Below, piece by piece: positions 19,348-30,703 of a stretch of 38,240 nucleotides of DNA. The translations under genes were made by a program, and so were the position numbers. Numbering within the stretch: the first letter of the stretch is position 1; every line of letters starts with the position of its first letter. The notes under the pieces were generated by a model. That model had not been told where the DNA came from and made no database searches. It saw only the letters and a list, made by a program, of their open reading frames with translations. Source of the DNA: Hyphomicrobiaceae bacterium. GTDB taxonomy: Bacteria; Pseudomonadota; Alphaproteobacteria; Rhizobiales; HXMU1428-3. The stretch is from assembly GCA_021775775.1 (NCBI GenBank), contig JAJFHF010000054.1:1-38240 (forward strand). The letters are read 5' to 3'.

Positions 19348-20690
19348 CTGCGCCGCGCTCCGCGTAATTTGGATTTCTTGATCAACCCTTCATACTGATG
19401 CGCAAGCAAATGACTTTGCACTTGTGCAACTGTATCCATTGTAACACTCACAACAATAAGCAATGAGGTTCCCCCAAGGGCAAAAGACACAGCTGTATAG
19501 GATTGTAAATACTCAGGTAGCACACAAACCAACGCCAAGTAAATGGCACCTACGACGGTAATACGCGTCAAAACATAATCAATATATTCAGCCGTTTTAC
19601 TACCCGGGCGGATACCAGGAATAAAGCCACCATATTTTTTCAAATTGTCGGCTGTATCATCAGGGTTAAACACAATGGCTGTATAGAAAAAGGCAAAGAA
19701 AATAATCAGCGCGACATAAATCGCCAAATATAAGGGCTGTCCGCGCCCAAGCATGGCCGTTATGGTCGCCATCCATTCAGAGCCAGATGAGGTCCCAAAA
19801 GCTGAAAACGTAGCAGGGAGCAACAACAAACTAGAGGCAAAGATCGGCGGGATAACACCAGCAGTGTTTAATTTCAACGGCAAGTGAGAACTGTCACCTT
19901 GCGCCATACGGTTACCCATTTGTCGTTTTGGGTATTGCACCAGTAAGCGGCGTTGAGCGCGTTCCATGAACACGATAATCGCAATAATCGCAATCACACC
20001 AACAAGCAACGCAACCAGAACAGGTGCTGGCAATGTCCCTTTACGTGACAATTCAAACGCACTGGCAAAAGCGCCCGGTAACTCAGCCACAATACCGGCA
20101 AAGATGATCAAAGAAATACCATTCCCAATCCCGCGCGCCGTAATTTGTTCACCAAGCCACATTAAGAACACTGTGCCGCCAACAAGGGTGACCACTGTGG
20201 TCGCTCTAAAGAAGATACCAGGCTCCAACACAACACCATTGGTTGTGCCCTCTAAGCCAACAGCAATGCCATACGCTTGCAAGGTTGCCAAAATCACCGT
20301 GCCATAACGTGTATATTGATTGATTTGTTTGCGGCCCTGTTCACCCTCTTTTTTCAATTGCTCAAGATGAGGGGATACAGTCGTCAACAACTGAATAATA
20401 ATCGAAGCCGAGATATACGGCATGATATTAAGCGCAAAAATCGCCATACGAGAAATAGCGCCGCCAGCAAACAAATTAAGCTGATCAAGTATGGTGCCAC
20501 CACCGGTGCCATTCCCTTGAAAAACAGAACGCAAAGCTTCTAAGTCAACACCAGGGATAGGAATATATGTTCCAAGGCGATAAACCAACAAAGCTGCAAG
20601 TGTAAACCAAATGCGCTTCTTAAGCTCTTCTGCTTTACCAATAGCAGAGAAGTTTAAATTAGCGGCTAATTGTTCTGCAGCTGAAACCAT
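19344..20690 (-). CDS. secY: Preprotein translocase subunit SecY
   Basis: KKRIWFTLAALLVYRLGTYIPIPGVD, multi-TM, IRPGSKTAEYID; overlaps adk by ATGA. Confidence 0.98.
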   Translation of the reverse strand: MVSAAEQLAANLNFSAIGKAEELKKRIWFTLAALLVYRLGTYIPIPGVDLEALRSVFQGNGTGGGTILDQLNLFAGGAISRMAIFALNIMPYISASIIIQLLTTVSPHLEQLKKEGEQGRKQINQYTRYGTVILATLQAYGIAVGLEGTTNGVVLEPGIFFRATTVVTLVGGTVFLMWLGEQITARGIGNGISLIIFAGIVAELPGAFASAFELSRKGTLPAPVLVALLVGVIAIIAIIVFMERAQRRLLVQYPKRQMGNRMAQGDSSHLPLKLNTAGVIPPIFASSLLLLPATFSAFGTSSGSEWMATITAMLGRGQPLYLAIYVALIIFFAFFYTAIVFNPDDTADNLKKYGGFIPGIRPGSKTAEYIDYVLTRITVVGAIYLALVCVLPEYLQSYTAVSFALGGTSLLIVVSVTMDTVAQVQSHLLAHQYEGLIKKSKLRGARRR

Positions 20691-20788
20691 GTTTTTCTAT
20701 ATCCCTAATACCAGGCCTAATGACTAAACTTTACATGTTTAATATGGGCAAGGTCCTGACTTTTACAATCAAGACCCGCCTTTAAATA

Positions 20789-21277
20789 TTATTTCTCGTC
20801 CGCTTCTTTTTCGCCCTTAGGAGCTAAGATCGTAATTTTGCCACCAGCTTTTTCAATCGCTTCAATGGCCCCTTTAGAGGCGCCAGCGGCTTCAATTGTT
20901 AATTTAGCTTTCAACTCGCCATTCCCAAGAATGCGAACCCCATCTTTAACACGGCGCAAAATACCCACTTCAACCAAAGAAGCGACAGTGATGGTATCAC
21001 CTGTTTTTAGCTTTTTATCATCAATAGCTTTTTGCAAACGGTCCAAATTCACTTCATTGAAGTCTTTGGCAAAGATGTTCGTAAACCCGCGTTTTGGCAA
21101 CCGGCGGTGAATAGGCATTTGCCCACCTTCAAAGCCTTTGATCGCCACACCTGAGCGAGATTTCTGCCCCTTAACACCGCGTCCGCCAGTTTTACCTTTG
21201 CCAGACCCAATACCGCGCCCTACACGCTTCTTCTCGCGTGTAGCACCAGGATTATCTCTTAATTCATTCAATCGCAT
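20789..21277 (-). CDS. rplO: 50S ribosomal protein L15
   Basis: [43 protein letters not shown]. Confidence 0.98.
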   Translation of the reverse strand: MRLNELRDNPGATREKKRVGRGIGSGKGKTGGRGVKGQKSRSGVAIKGFEGGQMPIHRRLPKRGFTNIFAKDFNEVNLDRLQKAIDDKKLKTGDTITVASLVEVGILRRVKDGVRILGNGELKAKLTIEAAGASKGAIEAIEKAGGKITILAPKGEKEADEK

Positions 21278-21307
21278 AATCGCGTTTCCTTATTTAGGCA
21301 ATAAGCT

Positions 21308-21490
21308 CTAATCAACAATCCGCACCAAATGCGGAATAGAATTGACCATACCGCGCACAGACGGTGTATCTTCTAATGTACGTTGCTCACGAGCTTTTCT
21401 AAGGCCAAGACCTGTCAGTGTCGCACGTTGTTTCTCAGTTTGGCGAATGGGGCTACCAGTCCGCTCAACAGTGATTGTCTTTTTAGCCAT
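21308..21490 (-). CDS. rpmD: 50S ribosomal protein L30
   Basis: [30 protein letters not shown]. Confidence 0.97.
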   Translation of the reverse strand: MAKKTITVERTGSPIRQTEKQRATLTGLGLRKAREQRTLEDTPSVRGMVNSIPHLVRIVD

Positions 21491-21626
21491 ATTTACAGTT
21501 CCTATTTGACACTTCTTTGAGGCCTAACAATTCTTAAACTCTAATGAGATCATTTACGATTATTAAATCACAATGATCTCATCACTAATATCTACAATTA
21601 CAAGCCAACTATTATACGTCAGCTAC

Positions 21627-22187
21627 TTACACATCAGCCTGTAGTTGATTATCACCAGCACCATCACGGCGGCGAGCAACAATTTCGCTCACCTTTTTAC
21701 CGCGCCGTGCAGCCACACCACGTGGGCTGTCTTCTGCTTTTAGGGCATCAAACGTCGCTCGTACCATATTGTAAGGGTTCGAGCTGCCTTGTGATTTAGC
21801 AACAACATCTTGCACACCAAGCATTTCAAATACAGCACGCATCGGACCACCAGCAATAATACCAGTACCAGGAGGCGCTGCACGTAGCAAAACCCGTCCC
21901 GCGCCATGGCGCCCTAATACATCATGATGCAAAGTACGTCCTTCGCGAAGCGGCACTTTAATCAAGTTACGTTTGGCAGCCTCTGTCGCTTTACGGATCG
22001 CTTCAGGCACTTCACGCGCTTTACCATGACCAAAGCCAACCCGGCCCTTTTGATCCCCAACAACCACAAGGGCTGCAAAACCAAAACGCCGGCCGCCTTT
22101 AACCACTTTAGCAACGCGATTAATGTGAACAAGCTTGTCTACAAACTCGCTGTCTTTTTCTTCCCGATCTTTAGGGTTCCGTGCCAC
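21627..22187 (-). CDS. rpsE: 30S ribosomal protein S5
   Basis: [27 protein letters not shown]. Confidence 0.98.
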   Translation of the reverse strand: MARNPKDREEKDSEFVDKLVHINRVAKVVKGGRRFGFAALVVVGDQKGRVGFGHGKAREVPEAIRKATEAAKRNLIKVPLREGRTLHHDVLGRHGAGRVLLRAAPPGTGIIAGGPMRAVFEMLGVQDVVAKSQGSSNPYNMVRATFDALKAEDSPRGVAARRGKKVSEIVARRRDGAGDNQLQADV

Positions 22188-22209
22188 GTGTGTCGTCCTT
22201 TTCTAAAAT

Positions 22210-22572
22210 TTAAAACTTCAAGCCGTTTTCGCGCGCTGCATCTGCAAGGGCTTTGACCCGGCCATGATAAATATAGCCCCCACGGTCAAAAATAACCTCT
22301 TCAACACCAGCTTTCTTGCCGCGTTCGGCAATGAGGCTTCCGATTTCTTCAGCAGCAGCAACAGTGCTACCATTTTTAAGCTTCCCGCGCAGATCCTTAT
22401 CCATGCTAGAAGCAGAGGCTAAAGTTTTGCCGGTTTTATCGCAAATAATCTGCGCATAAATATGTTGTGAAGAGCGATTGACTGAAAGTCTCGCCCGTCC
22501 GTTTGCAACGCGGCGCAATGACCGGCGGACCCGGGCTTTACGGCGTTCAAATGTCGATTTTCGTGCGCTCAT
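22210..22572 (-). CDS. rplR: 50S ribosomal protein L18
   Basis: [29 protein letters not shown]-terminal [26 protein letters not shown]. Confidence 0.98.
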   Translation of the reverse strand: MSARKSTFERRKARVRRSLRRVANGRARLSVNRSSQHIYAQIICDKTGKTLASASSMDKDLRGKLKNGSTVAAAEEIGSLIAERGKKAGVEEVIFDRGGYIYHGRVKALADAARENGLKF

Positions 22573-22627
22573 GTCTTTCTATTCCTTTGCTCAAACAAAT
22601 GGCTAATGAAAAGCCCGCTTGAGTTTT

Positions 22628-23161
22628 CTATTTCTTCTTACCTTCTTTACGGAAGATATATTCATCTTTATATTTAATACCCTTACCCTTGTAAGGCTCA
22701 GGTGGACGATAGCGGCGAATTTCAGCAGCCACTTGCCCTACAACCTGTTTTTCCATACCAGAGACAACAATCTCAGTTTGGCTAGGACACTCAATCTTAA
22801 TTCCATCAGGCGCGCTATACAAAACATCATGGCTAAGCCCCAGTGCCAAAGAAAGATCTTTACCCTTCATTTGCGCACGATAACCAACACCATTGATCTC
22901 TAACTGCTTCGTAAATCCATTAGAGACACCATCCAAAATATTTTGCAACAAAGAACGCGACAAGCCCCAAACAGAGCGCGCACGCTTAGATTGGTTAATT
23001 GGATTTAATTGCACGCCATCTTCGGTTTGCTCAACAGTAACTTCATCAAGCAATGTCAGTGATAATTCACCCTTAGAGCCCTTTGCACGAACTGTCTGAC
23101 CGTCGATTTTAACGTCCACACCAGACGGGATGGCAATAGGCTTTTTCCCGATTCTTGACAT
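22628..23161 (-). CDS. rplF: 50S ribosomal protein L6
   Basis: [16 protein letters not shown]-terminal [16 protein letters not shown]; likely start 23161. Confidence 0.98.
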   Translation of the reverse strand: MSRIGKKPIAIPSGVDVKIDGQTVRAKGSKGELSLTLLDEVTVEQTEDGVQLNPINQSKRARSVWGLSRSLLQNILDGVSNGFTKQLEINGVGYRAQMKGKDLSLALGLSHDVLYSAPDGIKIECPSQTEIVVSGMEKQVVGQVAAEIRRYRPPEPYKGKGIKYKDEYIFRKEGKKK

Positions 23162-23213
23162 GGTTTTCACCCTTCCTTGTTTTGCAAACTGTAAATCAAA
23201 TTATCTCTATAAT

Positions 23214-23612
23214 TTAAAATACGTTGCATAAAATTTCGCCGCCAACATTGGCTTCTCGTGCATCACTATCAGACATCACACCCTTAGGTGTCGATAAAAT
23301 AGCAACGCCAAGACCATTAGCAACCATTGGCACATTTTTAACCGCTGAATAAACCCGGCGACCCGGTGTAGATACACGGCTGATTTCACGGATAACAGGA
23401 TCACCATTGTGATACTTTAATTCGATCTCAATTTCAGAACGACCATTATCATAATCTACAGTTGCGTACCCTCTGATGAAACCTTCTTTTTGAAGAACAT
23501 CAAGCACACGTACACGCAATTTTGAGGCTGGTGTAACAACTTTATTTTTTTGGCGCATTTGCGCATTTCTAATTCGGGTTAACATATCCCCGAGTGGATC
23601 TGTCATTGTCAT
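23214..23612 (-). CDS. rpsH: 30S ribosomal protein S8
   Basis: [18 protein letters not shown]-terminal [28 protein letters not shown]. Confidence 0.98.
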   Translation of the reverse strand: MTMTDPLGDMLTRIRNAQMRQKNKVVTPASKLRVRVLDVLQKEGFIRGYATVDYDNGRSEIEIELKYHNGDPVIREISRVSTPGRRVYSAVKNVPMVANGLGVAILSTPKGVMSDSDAREANVGGEILCNVF

Positions 23613-23626
23613 GAACAGGTCTCTCC

Positions 23627-23932
23627 TTACCAGCTAGACTTTACCATTCCAGGAATTAGACCTTGATTGGTCAACTCCCGTAGCGCGACGCGCGATAGTT
23701 TCAGCTTTCTATAAAAACCGCGTGGGCGGCCTGTGAGTTGACACCGATTACGCATCCGATTTGGACTTGAATTGCGTGGCAATTCAGCCAATTGCAATTG
23801 CGCTTTAAATCGATCTTCAGCAGCAATACTCTTGTCTCTAGCAATTGCTTTAAGACGAGCACGCCTTGATGAATTTTGTTTGACCAGCCTTTTGCGTTTA
23901 ACATCACGCTCGATCATTGACTTTTTTGCCAT
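23627..23932 (-). CDS. rpsN: 30S ribosomal protein S14 (zinc-free type)
   Basis: [36 protein letters not shown]. Confidence 0.98.
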   Translation of the reverse strand: MAKKSMIERDVKRKRLVKQNSSRRARLKAIARDKSIAAEDRFKAQLQLAELPRNSSPNRMRNRCQLTGRPRGFYRKLKLSRVALRELTNQGLIPGMVKSSW

Positions 23933-23962
23933 TCTTATCCTCCGGTCCGTTTCCCGATAAAA

Positions 23963-24535
23963 CTATTTGTCGTCATCTTCAGGGAAAGGGAAGTTAAATC
24001 CTTTTAACAAGGCCCGTGCTTCATCATCGTTTGGTGCAGTGGTACATACAATCACATCCATGCCCCAAATTTGATCAACCTTATCATAGTCAATCTCAGG
24101 AAATACGATGTGCTCTTTAATGCCCATTGCATAATTGCCTCGTCCATCAAAACTCTTTGGGTTCAACCCACGAAAGTCTTTCACACGTGGCAAGGCGATG
24201 GTGACCAAACGGTCCAAAAACTCAAACATACGCGCTTTGCGCAATGTAACTTTTGCACCCAAAGCCATTTCTTCACGCACTTTAAAACCAGCAATGGATT
24301 TACGCGCTTTTGTAAAGACGGGCTTTTGACCTGCAATCAAAGTCAAATCCTCATAAGCTGATTGAACTTTCTTGCGATCATTCACAGCTTCACCAATCCC
24401 CATATTGATAACAACCTTATCAATCTTTGGGATCTGCATAACATTTTCGTATTTAAACTCTTTCATCAACGCGTCACGAATAACGTCGTTATATTGAGTT
24501 TTTAAACGTGGAATATAGCTTGCCTCAGCCATCAA
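23963..24535 (-). CDS. rplE: 50S ribosomal protein L5
   Basis: [40 protein letters not shown]. Confidence 0.98.
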   Translation of the reverse strand: MMAEASYIPRLKTQYNDVIRDALMKEFKYENVMQIPKIDKVVINMGIGEAVNDRKKVQSAYEDLTLIAGQKPVFTKARKSIAGFKVREEMALGAKVTLRKARMFEFLDRLVTIALPRVKDFRGLNPKSFDGRGNYAMGIKEHIVFPEIDYDKVDQIWGMDVIVCTTAPNDDEARALLKGFNFPFPEDDDK

Positions 24536-24845
24536 TCACTTCTCCTGAACGCTTAGCAAAGCGCACTTTGCGGCCATCATCTAAGGTCTTCATACCAACA
24601 CGAGTTGGCTTACCATCTTTTGGATCTTCAACCCCAAGGTTAGAAATATGAATGGCTGCTTCTTTTGAAATAATGCCGCCCTCTTGAGCTTGTGATTGGC
24701 GCTGATGACGTTTAATCATATTCACACCAGTAACAATCGCCCGTCCTTCTTTAGGAAGCATTTTGACAATTTCGCCACTCTTGCCTTTATCTTTGCCTGA
24801 GAGCACAACAACCTTGTCACCTTTTTTAATTTTCAACTTAGTCAT
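24525..24845 (-). CDS. rplX: 50S ribosomal protein L24
   Basis: [22 protein letters not shown]. Confidence 0.98.
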   Translation of the reverse strand: MTKLKIKKGDKVVVLSGKDKGKSGEIVKMLPKEGRAIVTGVNMIKRHQRQSQAQEGGIISKEAAIHISNLGVEDPKDGKPTRVGMKTLDDGRKVRFAKRSGEVIDG

Positions 24846-24847
24846 GA

Positions 24848-25216
24848 TTAAAGAACCTCCGGCGCTAGAGACACGATCTTCATTTGATTTTTAGCGCGCA
24901 ACTCACGCGTAACAGGGCCAAAAATACGAGTGCCAATTGGCTCCCCGCCCTGGTTGATCAAAACAGCTGCATTGCGATCAAAACGAATAAGGCTACCATC
25001 TTGGCGGCGCACACCTTTAGCTGTGCGCACAACAACCGCTTTCATAACCTGACCTTTTTTCACACGTCCGCGCGGTATAGCTTCTTTCACACTCACCACA
25101 ATGGTATCACCAATTGAAGCATATTTGCGTTTAGAGCCACCAAGCACTTTGATGCACTGTACACGGCGGGCGCCAGAATTGTCCGCCACATCCAGGTTTG
25201 TTTGCATCTGTATCAT
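24848..25216 (-). CDS. rplN: 50S ribosomal protein L14
   Basis: [33 protein letters not shown]. Confidence 0.98.
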   Translation of the reverse strand: MIQMQTNLDVADNSGARRVQCIKVLGGSKRKYASIGDTIVVSVKEAIPRGRVKKGQVMKAVVVRTAKGVRRQDGSLIRFDRNAAVLINQGGEPIGTRIFGPVTRELRAKNQMKIVSLAPEVL

Positions 25217-25258
25217 TATAACAATCCTTTATTACAAGCTAAGCTTGACGAAATAGTA

Positions 25259-25492
25259 TTAATTAGAACCTTGAACAATCCAGCGTTTTTGCTTTGAAAT
25301 TGGCGGACATTCTTCGATTTTCACCAAATCACCCGTTTTGAATTTATTGTCTTCATCATGAGCGTGGTACTTCTTAGAGCGGCGCACAACCTTCTTATAT
25401 AAAGGATGTGTAAAACGGCGCTCAACTTTAACAACAACGGTTTTATCCGTTTTGTCGCTAACCACTTCACCTTGCAAAATTCGTTTCGGCAT
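25259..25492 (-). CDS. rpsQ: 30S ribosomal protein S17
   Basis: [37 protein letters not shown]. Confidence 0.97.
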   Translation of the reverse strand: MPKRILQGEVVSDKTDKTVVVKVERRFTHPLYKKVVRRSKKYHAHDEDNKFKTGDLVKIEECPPISKQKRWIVQGSN

Positions 25493-25525
25493 ATTCTTAG
25501 TTCCTCAACACGAAAGCTAAAAAGC

Positions 25526-25723
25526 TTATGCGCTTGCTGTTTTCTTTTCCCGAAGGACAGTTTTTACTTTAGCAATCTCACGTCGCACGATGCGCACTCG
25601 TGATGTGTTTTCCATTTGGCCAGTGGCCGCTTGAAAACGTAAGTTAAATTGCTCTTTTTTTAGCTTAACCAACTCATCATCAAGTTGGTCAGGCGTCTTA
25701 TCTCTTAAATCACTTGCCTTCAT
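25526..25723 (-). CDS. rpmC: 50S ribosomal protein L29
   Basis: [36 protein letters not shown]; likely start 25723. Confidence 0.95.
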   Translation of the reverse strand: MKASDLRDKTPDQLDDELVKLKKEQFNLRFQAATGQMENTSRVRIVRREIAKVKTVLREKKTASA

Positions 25724-25781
25724 TCGGCTTAGTCCTTCAAATCCAAACATTTATCGCTATCTACTCTTAAGACACAAAAGC

Positions 25782-26195
25782 CTAATGGCCCAAGCGCTTA
25801 ACGATCCGGGTTTTAATCGGTAACTTTGCGGATGCTAGTTCTAAAGCAACACGCGCTGTTTCATCATCAACACCATCTATCTCAAACATAATCCGTCCAG
25901 GCTTAACTCGGGCGGCCCAAAATTCAGGGGTACCCTTACCTTTACCCATGCGCACTTCAGTCGGCTTTTTCGATACCGGCACATCAGGAAAAATCCGGAT
26001 CCAAACACGGCCTGCACGCTTCATTTGGCGCGTCATCGCCCGGCGAGCCGCTTCAATTTGGCGCGCTGTCACACGTTCAGGCTCAAGCGCCTTCAAACCA
26101 TAAGAACCAAAGTTCAAAGTACTACCACCTTTAGCAGCCCCTTTGATCCGTCCTTTATGCGCCTTGCGGAATTTTGTCCGTTTCGGTTGCAACAT
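25782..26195 (-). CDS. rplP: 50S ribosomal protein L16
   Basis: [38 protein letters not shown]. Confidence 0.98.
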   Translation of the reverse strand: MLQPKRTKFRKAHKGRIKGAAKGGSTLNFGSYGLKALEPERVTARQIEAARRAMTRQMKRAGRVWIRIFPDVPVSKKPTEVRMGKGKGTPEFWAARVKPGRIMFEIDGVDDETARVALELASAKLPIKTRIVKRLGH

Positions 26196-26324
26196 GTTCT
26201 TGTTCCTTTACTGAAAGACCAATTTGTTTGAAACAAAATAAAGCCTTAAAATTTGCAAACACTTTAATCTATACAAAAGCGTTTTATCTCAAATGCGCCT
26301 TATCCAAAAAGCACATTTGCAAAA

Positions 26325-27056
26325 TTACTTACCTTTACCGTCTTGCCGTCTTGGCCGACCACCTTCGGGTCTTGGACGACTACCTTCTTGTGCATTAATC
26401 GACAAGCGCTCTTGTGCCATTGGGTCATGTTCCATGATCTCACCTTTGAAGATCCAAACTTTAATCCCGATAATGCCATAAGCTGTCACACCTTTGGCCG
26501 TGCCATAATCAATATTGGCGCGCAAAGTATGCAGCGGCACCCGGCCTTCGCGGTACCATTCCATGCGAGCAATTTCAGCCCCGCCAAGCCGGCCCGCGCA
26601 ATTAATACGAATGCCTTCAGCGCCAAGACGAAGAGCAGATTGAACAGACCGTTTCATCGCCCGTCTAAAAGCAACACGGCGTTCTAATTGTTGTGCAATC
26701 GCTTCTGCCACTAAATTGGCATCAATCTCAGGCTTTCTAACTTCAACAATATTCAAGTGAACTTCACTATCCGTATATTTGGTCAACTGTTTTTTCAGCT
26801 TTTCAATATCAGAGCCTTTTTTACCAATCAAAATACCAGGACGCGCACTATGTACTGTCACACGACACTTTTTATGCGGGCGCTCAATGACCACTTTCGA
26901 AATACCAGCCTGGCGGCGGTGCTTCATAATGTGTTCACGGATTTTAAAATCTTCAAGTAGTAAATCGCCATACTCTGCCTTGGTGGCATACCAACGAGAA
27001 TCCCATGTGCGATTAATACCTAGGCGCAAACCTACTGGATTTACTTTTTGACCCAT
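26325..27056 (-). CDS. rpsC: 30S ribosomal protein S3
   Basis: [26 protein letters not shown] region [13 protein letters not shown]. Confidence 0.98.
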   Translation of the reverse strand: MGQKVNPVGLRLGINRTWDSRWYATKAEYGDLLLEDFKIREHIMKHRRQAGISKVVIERPHKKCRVTVHSARPGILIGKKGSDIEKLKKQLTKYTDSEVHLNIVEVRKPEIDANLVAEAIAQQLERRVAFRRAMKRSVQSALRLGAEGIRINCAGRLGGAEIARMEWYREGRVPLHTLRANIDYGTAKGVTAYGIIGIKVWIFKGEIMEHDPMAQERLSINAQEGSRPRPEGGRPRRQDGKGK

Positions 27057-27436
27057 TATGCCGTCTCCTCAGCTTCGCGGACCACAACGGTCAAACGTGA
27101 AAAAGGTTTTAATATCTTACCAACCCGGCCGCGTGCACGTGGTTTCCAACGTTTCATAACCAGTCCCTTGCCAACATAGGCCTCGGAAACAAACAAGCTA
27201 TCCACATCAAGACCGTGATTGTTTTCCGCGTTAGCAATCGCAGACTCAAGCGTCTTTTTTACATCTTTGGCAATCCGCTTTCTTGAAAAGGTCAAATCAG
27301 CCAAAGCTTTTTCAACTTTTTTTCCGCGAATTGAAGTTGCCAACAAATTTAATTTTTGCGGGCTAATACGTATATTGCGAGTGATAGCTTGAGCCTCATT
27401 TTCGGCTAGCCGGCGTGCTGTTTTTGCCTTACCCAT
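27056..27436 (-). CDS. rplV: 50S ribosomal protein L22
   Basis: [42 protein letters not shown]. Confidence 0.98.
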   Translation of the reverse strand: MGKAKTARRLAENEAQAITRNIRISPQKLNLLATSIRGKKVEKALADLTFSRKRIAKDVKKTLESAIANAENNHGLDVDSLFVSEAYVGKGLVMKRWKPRARGRVGKILKPFSRLTVVVREAEETA

Positions 27437-27441
27437 TTGCC

Positions 27442-27723
27442 TTAAGTCCTCTTTGCTTTCTTATCCGCTGTATGCCCGAAATATGTACGGGTCGGCGAAA
27501 ACTCTCCAAATTTATGGCCAACCATATCTTCAGATATCAACACAGGGATGTGTTTTCTCCCGTTATAGACACCAAAAGTAAGCCCAACAAACTGAGGCAA
27601 AATCGTTGAACGTCGCGACCAAATCTTAATCACATCTTTGCGGCCACTCTCGCGTGCCACTTCCGCCTTCTTCAGGAGGTAACGATCAACAAATGGGCCT
27701 TTCCAAGATGAACGTGCCATCAA
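27442..27723 (-). CDS. rpsS: 30S ribosomal protein S19
   Basis: [33 protein letters not shown]. Confidence 0.98.
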   Translation of the reverse strand: MMARSSWKGPFVDRYLLKKAEVARESGRKDVIKIWSRRSTILPQFVGLTFGVYNGRKHIPVLISEDMVGHKFGEFSPTRTYFGHTADKKAKRT

Positions 27724-27729
27724 GCTCTC

Positions 27730-28566
27730 CTATCTTTTCTTCTTCAAGTGCCGGCTGCGAACAATAAATTTGTCGCTAGAGCTGTTAGAACGTGTCCGCT
27801 TACCCTTGGTAGGTTTACCCCATGGCGTCACAGGATGACGACCACCAGAGGTCCGACCTTCACCACCACCATGTGGGTGATCAATTGGGTTCATAGCAAC
27901 ACCGCGAACTTGCGGGCGTTTGCCAAGCCAACGTTTACGTCCAGCTTTACCAAGCTTCGTATTAGAATTATCTGAATTAGAAACAGCACCAACTGTTGCC
28001 ATGCAATCAGCATGGATCATGCGTGTTTCACCAGATGATAACTTCATAATGGCATAACCACTGTCACGGCCCGCCAATTGAGCATACGTTCCAGCTGAGC
28101 GAGCAATTTGCCCACCTTTGCCAATTTTCATTTCTACATTGTGAACAATGGTCCCAATCGGCATATTGCGCAAAGGCATTGCATTCCCAGGCTTCACATC
28201 AACCTTGTCACCAGAGACAACACTATCACCAACACTCAAACGTTGAGGCGCAATGATATAAGCTTGCTCACCATCTTCATATTTGATCAGCGCGATAAAA
28301 GCTGTCCGATTTGGATCATATTCAATCCGCTCAACAACAGCTGATACATCATGTCTCAACCGTTTGAAATCAATAACGCGATAAGCCCGTTTGTGCCCAC
28401 CACCGCGGCGCCGTGCAGTCACACGCCCTTTATTGTTGCGTCCACCGTTCTTGGTCAAACCCTCTGTTAAAGATTTAACAGGCTTGCCCTTCCACAGGTC
28501 AGACTTATCAACAAGAACGAGGCTCCGTTGGCCTGGTGTAATCGGCTTAAACTTTTTAAGTGCCAT
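27730..28566 (-). CDS. rplB: 50S ribosomal protein L2
   Basis: [42 protein letters not shown]. Confidence 0.99.
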   Translation of the reverse strand: MALKKFKPITPGQRSLVLVDKSDLWKGKPVKSLTEGLTKNGGRNNKGRVTARRRGGGHKRAYRVIDFKRLRHDVSAVVERIEYDPNRTAFIALIKYEDGEQAYIIAPQRLSVGDSVVSGDKVDVKPGNAMPLRNMPIGTIVHNVEMKIGKGGQIARSAGTYAQLAGRDSGYAIMKLSSGETRMIHADCMATVGAVSNSDNSNTKLGKAGRKRWLGKRPQVRGVAMNPIDHPHGGGEGRTSGGRHPVTPWGKPTKGKRTRSNSSSDKFIVRSRHLKKKR

Positions 28567-28578
28567 TACCTTAACCCC

Positions 28579-28872
28579 TTACAACCCTGTGGCCACATCA
28601 ATGGTGTGACCTTCTTCTAAAGTAACGATTGCTCGTTTTGTATCGTTTTGCTTACCCTTAATACCTTTAAACCGCTTGACTTTGCCTTTACGGTTAAGCG
28701 TATTAACAGCCTTAACTTTCACATTAAACAAACCTTCAACAGCTTGCTTGATATCTGGCTTTGACGCTGTGCCAGCAACTTTAAACATCACCTGATTGTG
28801 CTCAGAGGCACCAGTTGATTTCTCTGTAATAACAGGCGCGACAATCACGTCGTAAAGTTCTGCTTGTTTCAT
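28579..28872 (-). CDS. rplW: 50S ribosomal protein L23
   Basis: [38 protein letters not shown]. Confidence 0.97.
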   Translation of the reverse strand: MKQAELYDVIVAPVITEKSTGASEHNQVMFKVAGTASKPDIKQAVEGLFNVKVKAVNTLNRKGKVKRFKGIKGKQNDTKRAIVTLEEGHTIDVATGL

Positions 28873-29489
28873 TTAAACCGCGCCTCCAGCGCTTCAACGG
28901 CAGCTTTGGTCAAAACCAATTGTTCACGGCGCAAAATGTCATAAACATTAATACCCTGAATAGGGAGCACATCAACGTTAGGTAAGTTACGTGCGGCACG
29001 TCCAAATTGTTCGTTCACTTCAGCGCCATCAATAATCAGAACTTTGCTAAGGCCCAGTTTTTCAAACTGCGCTTTAAGTCCTTTGGTCTTGGCATCATCA
29101 GCGTTTACATCTTCCAAAATCACAAGCTCATTCGCTTTCGCTTTGGCAGATAGTGCATGACGCAATCCCAAGGCACGAAATTTCTTTGTTAGGTCATGTG
29201 CATGGCTACGAGGTGTTGGACCAAATGATTTGGCACCGCCTCTGAAAATATTAACTTTCTTATTACCATGACGCGCCCCGCCAGAACCTTTTTGCTTGAT
29301 CATCTTTTTGGTTGTGCCACGCACATCCGAACGACCAAGTATAGAATGCGTACCAGCTTGGCGTTTTGCCAATTGATACCGCACACAACGGTGCAAAATA
29401 TCGGCCCGTGGCTCTAAACCAAAAATCTTGTCATCAAGATCAACAGAGCCTGCTTTTTTATCATCAAGAGTTTTCACATCAAGCTTCAT
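28869..29489 (-). CDS. rplD: 50S ribosomal protein L4
   Basis: [32 protein letters not shown]. Confidence 0.98.
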   Translation of the reverse strand: MKLDVKTLDDKKAGSVDLDDKIFGLEPRADILHRCVRYQLAKRQAGTHSILGRSDVRGTTKKMIKQKGSGGARHGNKKVNIFRGGAKSFGPTPRSHAHDLTKKFRALGLRHALSAKAKANELVILEDVNADDAKTKGLKAQFEKLGLSKVLIIDGAEVNEQFGRAARNLPNVDVLPIQGINVYDILRREQLVLTKAAVEALEARFK

Positions 29490-29492
29490 TGA

Positions 29493-30230
29493 TTAACCCT
29501 CCTTCGCTTCTGCAGGTTCAGCTGCAGGCGCCTTATCGGCAACAGCGCCGCCCTCAGGAGCTTTAAACTTACCAGGTAGCGGAACATCTTGAGGCAGTGC
29601 CTTCTTAACGGCATCATTAACCAAGACCCAACCACCTTTTGATCCAGGCACAGCACCCTTCACCATCAAAAGGCCGCGTTCAGCATCTGTTTTTACAATT
29701 TTCAAGTTCTGCGTTGTCACTTGGGTTGCGCCCATATGACCAGCCATTTTCTTACCCTTGAAAACTTTACCCGGGTCCTGACATTGACCGGTTGAACCAT
29801 GCGAGCGGTGAGAAATCGATACACCGTGAGAGGCGCGCAAACCGCCAAACCCGTGCCGTTTCATGGCGCCAGCAAAACCCTTACCAATCGAGGTTCCTGT
29901 AATATCTACAAATTGTCCATCTAGATAATGGTCCGCTGTAATCTCAGAACCCACATCAATCATGTTTTCAGGACTAACCCGAAATTCAACAACACGATGC
30001 TTTGGCTCAACTTTCGCAACAGCAAAATGACCCCGTTGTGCTTTGGTGGTGTTTTTCACCTTGGCACGGCCACTTCCCAATTGCAGAGCGCAATATCCAT
30101 TTTTATCTTCAGTTCGCTGAGCGATAACCTGACACTGCTCGAGCTTTAAAACAGTAACGGGGATATGATCTCCGCTTTCTGTAAACACTCTCGTCATGCC
30201 AACTTTTTGTGCTATGACACCTGACCGCAT
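29493..30230 (-). CDS. rplC: 50S ribosomal protein L3
   Basis: [47 protein letters not shown]. Confidence 0.98.
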   Translation of the reverse strand: MRSGVIAQKVGMTRVFTESGDHIPVTVLKLEQCQVIAQRTEDKNGYCALQLGSGRAKVKNTTKAQRGHFAVAKVEPKHRVVEFRVSPENMIDVGSEITADHYLDGQFVDITGTSIGKGFAGAMKRHGFGGLRASHGVSISHRSHGSTGQCQDPGKVFKGKKMAGHMGATQVTTQNLKIVKTDAERGLLMVKGAVPGSKGGWVLVNDAVKKALPQDVPLPGKFKAPEGGAVADKAPAAEPAEAKEG

Positions 30231-30317
30231 TGGTCCCGTCCTTCACGTTTAATTCGTTAAATCTATCTATTTAAATGCAATCACTAAAAATCGTTTTCAC
30301 GATCAAATGACACATCT

Positions 30318-30626
30318 TTAAAGTTTAATCTCAACATCCACACCGGCTGCCAAATCAAGCTTCATGAGCGCATCCACTGTTTGCGGTGTCGGATCGACAA
30401 TATCGATTAACCGCTTATGAGTGCGCATTTCAAATTGCTCACGTGATTTCTTATTCACGTGTGGCGAGCGATTGACCGTATATTTCTCAATCCGTGTTGG
30501 CAAAGGAATAGGTCCGCGAACATCAGCGCCAGTACGTTTGGCCGTGTTAACGATCTCCTTTGTCGACACATCGAGGATACGATGATCGAAAGCCTTGAGC
30601 CGTATTCTAATATTTTGGCTTTGCAT
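30318..30626 (-). CDS. rpsJ: 30S ribosomal protein S10
   Basis: [19 protein letters not shown]; likely start 30626 with AAGGTGA SD. Confidence 0.98.
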   Translation of the reverse strand: MQSQNIRIRLKAFDHRILDVSTKEIVNTAKRTGADVRGPIPLPTRIEKYTVNRSPHVNKKSREQFEMRTHKRLIDIVDPTPQTVDALMKLDLAAGVDVEIKL

Positions 30627-30654
30627 CGAAAGCTCACCTTGTTTTGAATGAAGG

Positions 30655-30687
30655 CGGCGCCCCCTCAACCTATGTGAGAGAACGCCG
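30655..30687 (-). promoter_or_regulatory. 13-bp RNA hairpin in the tuf-rpsJ gap
   Basis: Sense RNA CGGCGUUCUCUCA-CAUAGGU-UGAGGGGGCGCCG; all 13 positions pair, 3 of them G.U. Confidence 0.6.
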
Positions 30688-30703
30688 TTTCATTAGTTAA
30701 TCG

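Noticed and set aside
25235-25247. CAAGCT-A-AGCTTG palindrome between rplN and rpsQ
   Set aside because: Single-base centre cannot form a good RNA loop, and a 6-bp AT-rich palindrome is easily expected by chance.
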